Shown here piece by piece: positions 8,836 through 17,471 of a stretch of 64,000 nucleotides of DNA. Position 1 is the stretch's first letter, and each line of letters begins with the position of its first letter. The notes under the pieces are model-generated. The model worked only from the letters and a program-made list of their open reading frames with translations. It was not told the DNA's origin and ran no database searches. Source of the DNA: Lachnospiraceae bacterium (GTDB lineage: Bacteria > Bacillota > Clostridia > Lachnospirales > Lachnospiraceae); NCBI GenBank assembly GCA_910575775.1, contig CAJTEY010000007.1, positions 62,001 through 126,000 on the forward strand. Reading direction: 5' to 3'. The position numbers and the translations under genes are program-made.

Positions 8836-9348
8836 TCAGAAAAGCTTTCCGTTCGTAAGCTGCATAAGCAGCGCAAACACATTGACCGCAATATCCGCCA
8901 GCACCCCGATTAAAATGGCAACAGCCAGTCCCACAGGCAGTCTGCTGCCCTTAGGGGTCTGGCTCTGTTTCTCAAGCTCCTCTGTAAAGGCCGCCTGTAC
9001 ATTGCGGTATACCTTTACGTTCTCCCTGTGCATAAACTCCTCGGACTGGGCAATCCGCTCCCCCAGAAGGCTTTTTATCCCGGCAAGCTGCTTTTCCACA
9101 TCCTCGGCCTGTCCGCTTCCTGCCTCCAGCGCCTCCAGCTTTTCCACGCACTGTGCCAGCATGTCCTGCACATGATCCACATTTTCCGCCGTCTTGATAT
9201 TCACCCGGCGGATCTCCTGCATCAGCTCGTCATACGCTTTCATCTGCTTCTGCATCTGCTCCATTTTCGCAGCCTCCGCCGCAGAATTTGCCCGGATCAT
9301 CTCCTGCGCATTTTTCTTCTGTGCCAGCTTATCTATAAATGTATCCAT
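8836..9348 (-). CDS. small coiled-coil protein with C-terminal membrane anchor
   Basis: About 170 residues, starting MDTFIDKLAQKKNAQEMI. This ATG is chosen because GGAG lies six bases before it; an ATG 12 bp upstream has no room for a ribosome site. Residues 15-125 are strongly heptad-like and charged; residues 140-162 form one transmembrane helix (VGLAVAILIGVLADIAVNVFA). I recall similar short proteins as common in Lachnospiraceae but without known function. Transcribed ahead of the M23 peptidase, so a role in envelope growth or tethering is possible (inference only). Confidence 0.8.
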   Translation of the reverse strand: MDTFIDKLAQKKNAQEMIRANSAAEAAKMEQMQKQMKAYDELMQEIRRVNIKTAENVDHVQDMLAQCVEKLEALEAGSGQAEDVEKQLAGIKSLLGERIAQSEEFMHRENVKVYRNVQAAFTEELEKQSQTPKGSRLPVGLAVAILIGVLADIAVNVFALLMQLTNGKLF

Positions 9349-9406
9349 GATGTTCTCCATTTCCTTTATCTTCTAGTCTTCCGCAAAACAGAAAAACCAT
9401 GTCTGC

Positions 9407-9435
9407 ATTTTATCATCTTTCCGCATCTATGACAA
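9407..9435 (-). promoter_or_regulatory. promoter of the coiled-coil/M23 operon
   Basis: Minus strand TTGTCA, 17-bp spacer, TAAAAT, about 60 bp before the chosen start. Confidence 0.6.
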
Positions 9436-9655
9436 CAGTCAAAAGTTTTCACTCCCTCTTCCACTTCCTGGATTTGCATTTCATTGTGCAATATGCATAT
9501 ATTTTTATTACCATTTTTTACATTATTATAAATATTAACCATAACTTTACACTTTGTTCATATTTTATTCATAACTTCGAAGTATACTTAATTCATACAA
9601 AACAACACGAGATGTCGTGTAACTATTACACACATAGATAAATTTTTTCATAATA
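9436..9655. other. AT-rich intergenic stretch without a gene
   Basis: About 220 bp, strongly AT-rich, no credible open frame on either strand. The only clear structure is a small hairpin, ACACGA-GATG-TCGTGT, at 9605-9620. Together with the hairpins at 9656-9730 it separates two transcription units. Confidence 0.6.
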
Positions 9656-9681
9656 GCCCGGGTGCCGAAAGGTGCCTGGGC
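9656..9681 (+). ncRNA. GNRA-capped hairpin, possible plus-strand RNA
   Basis: GCCCGGGTGCC-GAAA-GGTGCCTGGGC forms an 11-bp stem only if read as plus-strand RNA, where three pairs are G-U. On the minus strand those become A-C mismatches. The loop is a GAAA tetraloop. No plus-strand gene is near, so this may belong to an unannotated small RNA; function unknown. Confidence 0.35.
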
Positions 9682-9687
9682 ACTCCT

Positions 9688-9730
9688 CATTTCCGCGTAT
9701 AAGCAGAAATTCTGCTTATACGCGGAAATG
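9688..9730. terminator. perfect 21-bp inverted repeat after the YesN-type regulator
   Basis: Arms 9688-9708 and 9710-9730 are exact reverse complements around one central base. The repeat begins nine bases after the stop codon of the response regulator. No T-run follows on either strand, so it may act by stabilising the 3' end rather than as a classical intrinsic terminator. Confidence 0.55.
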
Positions 9731-9739
9731 CGTCAGAAC

Positions 9740-11305
9740 TCATTCAGAACGCGCCCCGTGTCTGTAAGCGGACGGCGTCACCCCCATCACCTTTTTAAAC
9801 ACCGTGCTGAAATAGTTGGCGTTCTCATATCCAACCGCCCAGGATATTTCCAGCAGCTTCATATTCGTGTGCTCCAGCAGCCCGCACGCCTTGTCCATGC
9901 GCAGTTTCAAAAGATAGTCCGAAAAAGTATCCCCTGTCTCGTTGTGGAAAATCAGGCTGAAATAGCCGACGCTCATATTGACATATTCGGCCACCTCGGA
10001 AATGGACAGCGTATTCTTCTTATAATTTTCCCTGATATATTTTGTGGCAAGGGAGATCACGTCGATATATTTTCCATTCTTTTTCTTTTCCACATATGCA
10101 TAGATCTCCGTGTAGATCTGCCCGATATACGCCACCATATTTTCCACGTCGGATATGCTCGAAATCCTGTCGTAAATATCGGTCGGCCTCTCAAAAATAT
10201 CTGTCAGGTCAATGTGATATTCCGCCAGCTCCTGGGACAGTCTGATAATCCAGTTTCCGGCCGAAAGCCGAATGGCAAATTCCGCGTTTCCCTCCGCGCT
10301 CTTAAACTTCTGCCGGATCTTTTCCATGATCTCCGGTATCTCCTCCCGACCCGCAAGCTTCATCGGCGAAGGAAGGGAAAGCTCCCCCATAACCGCCTGT
10401 CCCTGTCCGCAGGCATAGACCTCGATATCGTCATAGCGTATCGTCTGCCCGATTCCCTTGATGAATTTAAACCGCAGGGCGTCCTCCGCCTGGTTTTTCA
10501 GCAGATTCATCTTCTGGAAATCTTCTGACAGCTTACTGCAGGCCAGCGTAATCTTTGTGATATGGCATTCCGCTTCATTGAACATCCGCACACGCTGTCT
10601 CATCATGCCAAGCTGCAGTTCCAGATCGGACGCAGACTCTCTGTAGCAGCACAAAAACATGCTGTACTCCGACCGCTCCATGACAATAATTCCCTGCTTG
10701 TGGAACAGGGCCGACAGCTCCCTGTAATCTTTTATCGTCTCATACCTGGTCTCCTCACTCCCGCCGTACATGACGAGCTGAAATTCGTCCAGTTCCAGGA
10801 TCAGCACGCAGACGATCCTGTTTTCAAACATTTCTGACATCCATGTCACATCTTCCGGCAGCGCCTCCCCAGCCCGGTTGATCAGTCTGGCAAATCCGTC
10901 ACGCATATCCCGGTGTCTGCTGTACTGCTGGTTTTTCCACTGTTCCGTCACTTTCCGCAGCACATGATCCAGCTCATCCAGATCAATCGGCTTTGAGATA
11001 AAATCCAGCACTCCCATTTTGATCGCTTTTCGGGCATACTCAAAATCGTTGTAGCCGCTGAGAATCACCACAATGATGTCCGCACTTTTCTGTTTTGCCG
11101 CCCATGCGATATCAAGCCCTGTGTAGTAGGGCATCCTGATATCGGTCAAAATGAGATCGGGAGACTCCTGCTCCAGGATCTGCATCGCCTTCTTCCCGTT
11201 ATTCACTGCCGCAATCAGTTCGATATCATAGGACTGCCAGTCAATACATTCGCAGATTCCCTCCAAAATAACCTCATCATCGTCACATAACAGCATTCTT
11301 ATCAT
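9740..11305 (-). CDS. YesN-type response regulator, REC plus AraC HTH
   Basis: 521 residues. N-terminal receiver (1-125) with the phospho-acceptor Asp in LILTDIRMPYYTG and the acidic pocket LLCDDDEVI. A 250-residue middle linker typical of the YesN family follows. The C-terminal AraC double helix-turn-helix spans about 415-515 (LSISEVAEYVNMSVGYFSLIF; LLEISWAVGYENANYFSTVFK). Its start overlaps the kinase stop by four bases (ATGA), which implies translational coupling. Probably activates the sugar ABC operon ending upstream at 14189. Confidence 0.95.
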   Translation of the reverse strand: MIRMLLCDDDEVILEGICECIDWQSYDIELIAAVNNGKKAMQILEQESPDLILTDIRMPYYTGLDIAWAAKQKSADIIVVILSGYNDFEYARKAIKMGVLDFISKPIDLDELDHVLRKVTEQWKNQQYSRHRDMRDGFARLINRAGEALPEDVTWMSEMFENRIVCVLILELDEFQLVMYGGSEETRYETIKDYRELSALFHKQGIIVMERSEYSMFLCCYRESASDLELQLGMMRQRVRMFNEAECHITKITLACSKLSEDFQKMNLLKNQAEDALRFKFIKGIGQTIRYDDIEVYACGQGQAVMGELSLPSPMKLAGREEIPEIMEKIRQKFKSAEGNAEFAIRLSAGNWIIRLSQELAEYHIDLTDIFERPTDIYDRISSISDVENMVAYIGQIYTEIYAYVEKKKNGKYIDVISLATKYIRENYKKNTLSISEVAEYVNMSVGYFSLIFHNETGDTFSDYLLKLRMDKACGLLEHTNMKLLEISWAVGYENANYFSTVFKKVMGVTPSAYRHGARSE

Positions 11306-13068
11306 ATTCCTGCATTCTCCTTCGGTATACAGATGGAAATTATGGTTCCTCTGTCCGGCTCTGAATCAATCGTCATGTCCGCCCTTCCGGCATAGTAGAT
11401 CTGAATCCTCTCATATATATTTTTCAGCCCATAACTGTCTGTCGTCTCCCGCAGCATTTTCACGTTTTCCCGCAGCATCTTTAGCTGTGCCTCCTCCATC
11501 CCTTTTCCTGTATCTGACACCTGAAAGACGATCTGTGCCCCGCGCTCATACACAGAGACAAGGATCTCTTCCGATTCCACCTCTCCCCTGATGCCGTGAT
11601 AAATCGCATTTTCCACGAGAGGCTGCAGAATCAGCTTGACCGTTCGGTACTGCATGACGCCGTCCTCCACATGCATCTCATAGCGGAATTTATTTCGGTA
11701 TCTGATTTTCTGGATGAGCAGATAGTTCTCCACATGACAGATTTCATCCGCTATGGGAATATATTCTTTCCCCTTGCTGAGCACCGCCTTGAACAGTTTC
11801 GACAGCGCCCCGACCATCGTGATCGCTTCCTCTTTTTTGTTAAGGCGAAGAAGCCACGTCACGGAGTCCAGGGAATTGTACAGGAAATGGGGATTGATCT
11901 GGGCCTGTAGCGCCTTCATCTCTGCCTTCTGCAGACTGCGCTGCTTTTCATATATCTTTTCATTCATCTCATTCATGGTCGCGGACATACGGTTAAAGTC
12001 ATCAATCAGCAGTCCGATCTCATCCTTCGTCTCCTCCGGCTTCACGGAAACGTTCAGATTGCCGCTGCGGATCTCCTGCATGCCCGCGCTCAGTCTGGCA
12101 ATGGGCCTGGTGATGCCTGCGGAAGCCCAGAAAATCAGAAACAGCATGAGCACCACGGAACAGAGAAGTATCATACAGTTTACGAGCAGTGTCCCCGACG
12201 CGGTGGCGTTGATCTGATCCACACTGATCAGGGAATAGATGCTCCAAAGACCGTTGCTCAGCTCCCTGCCGCTCACCAGATACTGTTTTCCGCAGAGGCG
12301 GTAATACTGGTTTTGCGCATGATCCGTCTCCTTTGCCGCTATAGCCTGGAAATCCGCCTGTATGCCGTCATCGTAAAAAGAACTTTTAAAAATGACATTT
12401 CCCTTCTCATCTACCACAAAGAAGCCGTTCCGGCTTCCCTCATACCTGTCCAGGAGAGAAGTAATCATATTTTCGTCAATCTCCACGATGACCACGCCGC
12501 TCATGTTTCCGCTCGCCTTATCCATCAGCATCTTTCCGAGGGAGACAAAGTTTTTCATCTCCGATTTCACCACATAAGAGCCTTTGTGCGGCAGAAACCA
12601 CACGCTCTTCCCGGTCTGGCACAAGGTCTCATACCAGTCCTGCTCCGCAAAATTGACAATGCGGAAGGAATTGTAGTTGGACTTATACTGGGCGCCGTTC
12701 TTTCCCAGTACATAGACACCAAATATATCCTGGCTGGACGAATACTGGTTCAGCAGCTCCATGCTTACTTTCAGGTCATAGGAATACCGCTCCGCCGTAT
12801 CTGAAAAGTCTTTGCGCAGATATTCCTGAATATTCACGCTGTTTTCCAGCTCGTCACAGACGGCATTGGCGCGCTTGAAGATCCCGTCGATCTCCTCGCA
12901 CACCACATTCATGTTTGTCACCGTGTACTCTTCTGTGATCCCGAACGTATTCTGCGCGCTGATGCGGTAAGAAAGTATCATTTCCGCGCTGAGCGGGATC
13001 ACGCACACAAGACCGAATATCATAATCAGTTTTGTCCTGAAACGCAGATGCTGCAAAAACCGGGTCAT
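11302..13068 (-). CDS. YesM-type sensor histidine kinase
   Basis: 588 residues from the ATG encoding MTRFLQHLRF, chosen because GGAG lies six bases before it; the frame extends to 13179 but would invade the binding-protein gene. Two transmembrane helices flank an extracellular Cache-like sensor (about 35-260). HAMP follows (about 285-340), then the His_kinase motif QAQINPHFLYNSLDSVTWLL, whose His is the phosphorylation site, and a GHKL ATPase (N box LVENAIYHG; G box DTGKGM). Partner of the YesN regulator behind it and probably of the binding protein in front of it. Confidence 0.95.
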   Translation of the reverse strand: MTRFLQHLRFRTKLIMIFGLVCVIPLSAEMILSYRISAQNTFGITEEYTVTNMNVVCEEIDGIFKRANAVCDELENSVNIQEYLRKDFSDTAERYSYDLKVSMELLNQYSSSQDIFGVYVLGKNGAQYKSNYNSFRIVNFAEQDWYETLCQTGKSVWFLPHKGSYVVKSEMKNFVSLGKMLMDKASGNMSGVVIVEIDENMITSLLDRYEGSRNGFFVVDEKGNVIFKSSFYDDGIQADFQAIAAKETDHAQNQYYRLCGKQYLVSGRELSNGLWSIYSLISVDQINATASGTLLVNCMILLCSVVLMLFLIFWASAGITRPIARLSAGMQEIRSGNLNVSVKPEETKDEIGLLIDDFNRMSATMNEMNEKIYEKQRSLQKAEMKALQAQINPHFLYNSLDSVTWLLRLNKKEEAITMVGALSKLFKAVLSKGKEYIPIADEICHVENYLLIQKIRYRNKFRYEMHVEDGVMQYRTVKLILQPLVENAIYHGIRGEVESEEILVSVYERGAQIVFQVSDTGKGMEEAQLKMLRENVKMLRETTDSYGLKNIYERIQIYYAGRADMTIDSEPDRGTIISICIPKENAGI

Positions 13069-13084
13069 CTTTCTCTCCATTCGT

Positions 13085-14086
13085 CTAATACGCATTTTTA
13101 TACTGCTCCAGCACATTATCCCGGTCAAAAATATTGTAGGGAATAAAGACCTGTTTTGCCGGCGCATACCCCTTCTCATTGGATCCGATTAACTGCATGA
13201 TGAGCGGTCCAACCTCCGGGCTGCTCTCCACAGTCGCATAGTATTCCCCTGCGATAATCGCTTTCAGCGCGTCCTGCACGCCGTTGATGGAGATAATCGG
13301 CACGCTTCCGTCCGCCTTCCCCGCCACTTTGAGCGCCTGGAGCACGCCAAGGCCGTCCTCATCCGAATAGGCCACAATGGCGTTGTAATAGTAAGGTTCC
13401 CCCGCCAGCATCTCCTCCATGCTCTTCTGTGCCGTCACCCTGTCAAAACTTCCTAAAATCTGCCCGGAAATTTTCATGTTCGGGTATTTTAAAATTTCAT
13501 CCCGGAATCCTGCCGCCCTCTGTCCGGCCACCGTAGAGCCTTCCTCCCCGGCCACTTCCAGAATGCTGACCGGTTCCTCCTGATAGCGGGAATGCAGAAT
13601 CTGGGCACAGAGCTGACCTTCCTTATAATAATCCGTACAGATCATAAACAGATAGTCCTTCGGATCCACATCCCATGTACTGCATTCCATCAGAATCAGC
13701 TTTGTACCCGTCTCCTTCACCATCTCTATGATCTCCCCAAGCGCCGTCTCACTGGCCGGGATGACAACCAGATAATCCATCCCCGCATCGAGCATTTCGC
13801 GTATGTTCTGCAGCTGCCACTGCGCAGTCCGCTCCTTCGGTTCCTCAAACAGAAACCGGAACCCCCGGTCCGCTGCCGCATTAATCAGACTTGTCTGCTG
13901 CGCCACCCGCCAGGGGTTGGAGGAATCCGTCTCGGAAAATCCGATTCTGACAGGAACTGCCGTCACTTCGTCCCTTTCCCCGCCCTGTTTCGTCCCGCCG
14001 GCTGCGCCCTGCGAAAGAGCGGCCAGCGCACAGATTCCTGCTGCCGCCGCCGCTGCGCAGAGCAGACGCTTCATCCATACTTTCAT
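13085..14086 (-). CDS. periplasmic-binding-protein-like sugar sensor
   Basis: 333 residues, Peripla_BP_4 (ribose/galactose binding) fold. It has an N-terminal hydrophobic segment (RLLCAAAAAAGICALAALSQ) but no convincing lipobox. Family landmarks: GFSETDSSNPWRVAQQ, DYLVVIPASETAL, GQRAAGFRDEIL, AIVAYSDEDGLGVLQAL. It lies 16 bp before the YesM kinase and after a hairpin that separates it from the transporter genes. This order (binding protein, kinase, AraC regulator) matches known three-component sugar sensors such as XylFII-LytS/YesN. It is therefore more likely a ligand-presenting co-sensor than the transport receptor, which is the lipoprotein at 19983-21191 (inference). Confidence 0.87.
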   Translation of the reverse strand: MKVWMKRLLCAAAAAAGICALAALSQGAAGGTKQGGERDEVTAVPVRIGFSETDSSNPWRVAQQTSLINAAADRGFRFLFEEPKERTAQWQLQNIREMLDAGMDYLVVIPASETALGEIIEMVKETGTKLILMECSTWDVDPKDYLFMICTDYYKEGQLCAQILHSRYQEEPVSILEVAGEEGSTVAGQRAAGFRDEILKYPNMKISGQILGSFDRVTAQKSMEEMLAGEPYYYNAIVAYSDEDGLGVLQALKVAGKADGSVPIISINGVQDALKAIIAGEYYATVESSPEVGPLIMQLIGSNEKGYAPAKQVFIPYNIFDRDNVLEQYKNAY

Positions 14087-14156
14087 CTTCTCTGTTCTCT
14101 CCCTACTTTCCGATCAATGTCCAGGCGGCATCTGCGCAGAGTGCAGATACCCGAAA

Positions 14157-14181
14157 GAGGGTGTCCTTTTCAAACACCCTC
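14157..14181 (-). terminator. hairpin between lactonase and sensor genes
   Basis: Stem GAGGGTGT/ACACCCTC followed by only a short T-run on the minus strand. Likely a weak terminator or processing site lowering expression of the sensor genes relative to the transporter genes. Confidence 0.5.
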
Positions 14182-14188
14182 AAATCCG

Positions 14189-15250
14189 TTACTGATATTT
14201 CGCATACATGGAATGATCCAGACGGAACCTGTCGCTCTGATCGGGATATTTGTACCGCCTGATGTCCTGATCCTTCGGATAATCGAACCGGCCGGCGCAC
14301 CTCATAATCACCGTCTTACACTCGGGACAAATGTCCGCGCTGATGCTCTCAAACTGACGCACAAGCATATCGGGATCGGAGGAAGAGTTGGCCCAGTTCT
14401 CCCAGTGATCCGGGATCAGTACCTTTGCTTTAAGCGCCTTGCCAAGACGCGCGCCGTCATAGGGCGTCATCTTGTCGAAAGCTCCCGGCGCATTGTAGCC
14501 GATATCAAAAACCGCCACGTCAATGTCGTACTTCTGGCCGATTGCCACATAGGCATCATTATACCATGTATCACCCAGGAACAAAATATTTCCGGCAGAA
14601 GTCTTAAACAGGAACGAGCATGCCACATCTTCGTAGGGCTGTGCATCGCCGTCCCCCGTCTTTGTGGCGCAGTCGTCATAGTTCATCAGAAACTCCACTT
14701 CAGCTCCCGGCAGTTTTATACTGTTCCCCACTTTTGCCGTTACAATTCTCTCATCGGGCACCTCAAACTCTTTCAGTCTCTTTACCGTCTCCGGGGGCGC
14801 CACATAGACAGCATCCGTAGTTCCCATTGTGCCCTTCACCGTGTAGATGTCGCAGTGATCGTTGTGCACATGCGTGCAGAACACACCGTCTACCCTGCCG
14901 AAAGAAAAGGGATCAATCACCTGGGGATTCAGCCGCAGCCAGTTCATGCTGGGCGCCCCGTTCTGCTTGCAAACGCCGCAGTAATCAATGGTCGTGTAAT
15001 GGGAAGGCCCGCACCACTGGTCAATCAGGAAAATGCCGCCCTCATCTGTTTTCAGCACCCAGGAGGGACCGCCGCACCACCAGAGGCTGACCGAACCTTT
15101 CGGCACTTCCATTGCCTCTATTTCCTTGTTCAGAAATGTGCCCCACTCAGGAAAGGCTTCCAGAATCCAGTCTTCCCTTGTGATCTCTCTGTTTGTGCGG
15201 ATGTAAATGCCGGACACCAGTCCTCTTCCATCTGTCTTTTCTACGCTCAT
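14189..15250 (-). CDS. UlaG-like metallo-beta-lactamase-fold sugar lactonase
   Basis: 353 residues from ATG 15250, which has a strong GGAGG eight bases upstream; an open frame to 15421 would overlap the preceding gene. It aligns along its length with L-ascorbate-6-phosphate lactonase UlaG: ITREDWILEAFPEWGTFLNKEIE, then WWCGGPSWVLKTD, then the metal motif THVHNDHCD (HxHxDH), FLGDTWY, and VLIPDHWENW near the end. UlaG opens the lactone ring of ascorbate 6-phosphate. Here the gene sits in an ABC-transporter operon rather than with a phosphotransferase, so the substrate may be another sugar lactone or an unphosphorylated one (inference). Confidence 0.88.
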   Translation of the reverse strand: MSVEKTDGRGLVSGIYIRTNREITREDWILEAFPEWGTFLNKEIEAMEVPKGSVSLWWCGGPSWVLKTDEGGIFLIDQWCGPSHYTTIDYCGVCKQNGAPSMNWLRLNPQVIDPFSFGRVDGVFCTHVHNDHCDIYTVKGTMGTTDAVYVAPPETVKRLKEFEVPDERIVTAKVGNSIKLPGAEVEFLMNYDDCATKTGDGDAQPYEDVACSFLFKTSAGNILFLGDTWYNDAYVAIGQKYDIDVAVFDIGYNAPGAFDKMTPYDGARLGKALKAKVLIPDHWENWANSSSDPDMLVRQFESISADICPECKTVIMRCAGRFDYPKDQDIRRYKYPDQSDRFRLDHSMYAKYQ

Positions 15251-15365
15251 CCTTTTTTCCTCCTTTTCGAATCTCACTTCTCTTTTACGCATTTTTCCTC
15301 TTATCTGTGTTCCCTCTGCCGCCGAACTCTCTTTGCTTTGCGGCATTTTCCACCTCCTGTGCGGG

Positions 15366-16430
15366 TCACGCGCCGTCTCTTCCGTAAATGGTATACACGT
15401 CACTCTGTCTGTTGGCCGCACAGATATAGTCCTGCGTTCTGCCGGAGACTACCGTCACATTGGCCGGGCCCTTCCCCTCATCGACCAGATCTGCCCGGAG
15501 CGCGCCGTCCCCGCCCATGTAAACCGCATACAGCTCCTTCCCTGCTCCCCGAAACCCCACAAGAAACAAGTTCTTTCCGTTCGCCTGCCCGCCGTAGATG
15601 GCGTGGCCAAAGGCATGTTCTCCCGGCAGTTCGTAGATGCTCTCCAGCCTGTCCTGCCTTCTTTTGCAGACGCGGAACCGTTCCCCGTGAAACGGGGAAA
15701 GAATCCCGTATTCCAGCTCCCCGTCACCATCGATATCCGTGACCACCACATCGCTGCACGGCTCCTCAAGAAGCGTTGTCATCTTCCATGCCGTTTCCCC
15801 GCCCTCCTCTGCCGGGCGGATCTCCACGATGCCGGATCTGCCCGCAATGAGCATCCGTTCCGCCTCATCCCCGGGTACTTTTGTAAATCCGTGGTTCTGG
15901 AAAATCCCGTCCAGTATGGGCCGGAAGTCAATCACATATTTCTTCTCCAGATCCAGCCTGCCCACATACACCGAGCCGGGCGTGGACCAGTCTTCCGTAT
16001 AGTCCTTTTTTCTGCACAGAGTGCAGGCCGCCAGATAATAATCCCCAAAAGCCCTGACAATGTCTATGCGGTGGGCGAAGGGCAGAATGCCGATCACCTT
16101 TTTCTCGTAGTCCGTTCCTTTCCGGGTATTCCATACAATCTGCGCGTTCTCCGACTGAAATACCGGGAAAAACTTCTCTATGGTCAAAAACTCTCCTTCC
16201 TTCCCCGGCACAGGAATGACGCCCATACAGCCGCCGGGGCCGGAAAGCATCTCCTGCTCCTCCATTGAATCCAGGCCGACCCGCACGGTCTTTCCCACAT
16301 CCTGCGTCTCCGAGGCAAAGGCCGCCTGCCATTTCCCCTCTTCCCACACCCGGGAGGCCACATAGACACCGTCCAGCGGTTCTTCTTTGACAACCCGATA
16401 TTTCACTTCACTTTTCGTCTCTGTTCCCAT
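15366..16430 (-). CDS. uncharacterised propeller-like protein of the sugar operon
   Basis: About 354 residues from the ATG at 16430 (MGTETKSEVKYRVVKEE), chosen for GGAGG five bases before it over three weaker upstream ATGs. No signal peptide or membrane helix, so cytosolic. Repeated beta-strand pairs and one FG-GAP/VCBS-like calcium loop (DVVVTDIDGDGELEYGI) suggest a beta-propeller. Other segments: HAFGHAIYGGQANGKNLFLVGF and DYICAANRQSDVYTIYGRDG. It lies between the second permease and the lactonase, so it may be an accessory enzyme (epimerase, isomerase or sugar lyase) for the imported compound. Family not recognised. Confidence 0.75.
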   Translation of the reverse strand: MGTETKSEVKYRVVKEEPLDGVYVASRVWEEGKWQAAFASETQDVGKTVRVGLDSMEEQEMLSGPGGCMGVIPVPGKEGEFLTIEKFFPVFQSENAQIVWNTRKGTDYEKKVIGILPFAHRIDIVRAFGDYYLAACTLCRKKDYTEDWSTPGSVYVGRLDLEKKYVIDFRPILDGIFQNHGFTKVPGDEAERMLIAGRSGIVEIRPAEEGGETAWKMTTLLEEPCSDVVVTDIDGDGELEYGILSPFHGERFRVCKRRQDRLESIYELPGEHAFGHAIYGGQANGKNLFLVGFRGAGKELYAVYMGGDGALRADLVDEGKGPANVTVVSGRTQDYICAANRQSDVYTIYGRDGA

Positions 16431-16502
16431 CCTGACCTCCATCCTTGTTCCCATCTGCACCCCCGCAGGATTTCTCATTCCTTTCTGCGGTATCGCAGAC
16501 GT

Positions 16503-17462
16503 TTAATGACTGGCTTTGTCTCTGTTGTAGAGCAGCAGCAGGATAATGATAATACCGCCCTGTATCATCTGTCTGCCCGCCTCGGAGATGTTGACAATCG
16601 TCAGAAAATCCACAAGCATAACCATGAGCATGACGCCTGCCAGCGTACCCAGATAGCCGCCCCGTCCGCCGGTCACCGCCGTACCGCCGATTATGACGGC
16701 TGCAATCGAATTGTCATTGTAATCCACCCCTACGTCCAGATAGCTTGTCCCCGTGTAGCCCACCAGGAGAAATCCGGCAAAAATAGCGAGCACGGCAGAT
16801 ATGATATAAACGATAAAATAAATCTTTGTCGTATTGATGCCGGAAAAGCGTGCCGCCGTCTTATTCGCCCCTACCGCGAACACATTGCGTCCGAAGGTGG
16901 TCTTTTTCATCACAAAGATGGCGATAACAACAAGCACAATCCAGATCAGGAAGACCCCTGTCACAACCCCGGTGCCCGCCGACCTGCACAGGCTGCTCAT
17001 AAACGGAGACGTTTTCCCCTTAGGCGCCCCCTGGGTATAGATCATAAAAACACCCTCTATGACAGAGCTCATGCCGAGTGTCATAATAAACGGATCCAGC
17101 TTCAGATACCGTATGCCAAAACCGTTTCCGGCACCGATGAGTATGCCCGCCAGCAGGATGATGACAAAAGCCTTTCCCAGATTGGCATCGCTCCCCATCA
17201 GGATCTGCGCTCCCAGAACATTGCCAAGCGTAATCGTGTTGGCAACGGAAAGGTCAATGTCCCCGAGCAGAATGGCAAAGGTCTGGCCGATCGCCGCGAT
17301 TCCAAGAAAGGACGCCGTCTTCAGAAGTCCCGACATATGGGCACGCTGCAGATAGCCCGGCGATGCAATCACTGCCACCGTGAACATGACCGCCAGAATG
17401 ATATACACAAAATATTCCGGCTTTTTCAGATTTTCTTTGATATGTAACACTTTTGTCTCCAT
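16503..17462 (-). CDS. sugar ABC transporter permease, RbsC family (second copy)
   Basis: 319 residues, about ten transmembrane helices, BPD_transp_2 family. Family motifs: IAAIGQTFAILLGDIDLSVA near residues 55-75 and the coupling region AVGANKTAARFSGI. Also GGTAVTGGRGGYLGTLAG near 240. GGGGG lies just before the start. Forms a heteromeric channel with the permease encoded next upstream (10-bp gap) and is energised by the MglA/RbsA-like ATPase. Confidence 0.95.
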   Translation of the reverse strand: METKVLHIKENLKKPEYFVYIILAVMFTVAVIASPGYLQRAHMSGLLKTASFLGIAAIGQTFAILLGDIDLSVANTITLGNVLGAQILMGSDANLGKAFVIILLAGILIGAGNGFGIRYLKLDPFIMTLGMSSVIEGVFMIYTQGAPKGKTSPFMSSLCRSAGTGVVTGVFLIWIVLVVIAIFVMKKTTFGRNVFAVGANKTAARFSGINTTKIYFIVYIISAVLAIFAGFLLVGYTGTSYLDVGVDYNDNSIAAVIIGGTAVTGGRGGYLGTLAGVMLMVMLVDFLTIVNISEAGRQMIQGGIIIILLLLYNRDKASH

Positions 17463-17471
17463 ATATGCCCC

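Noticed and set aside
13592..15742. 716-codon plus-strand frame
   Set aside because: Runs antisense across three well supported genes; composition (Arg, Pro, His rich) is typical of a GC-biased shadow frame.
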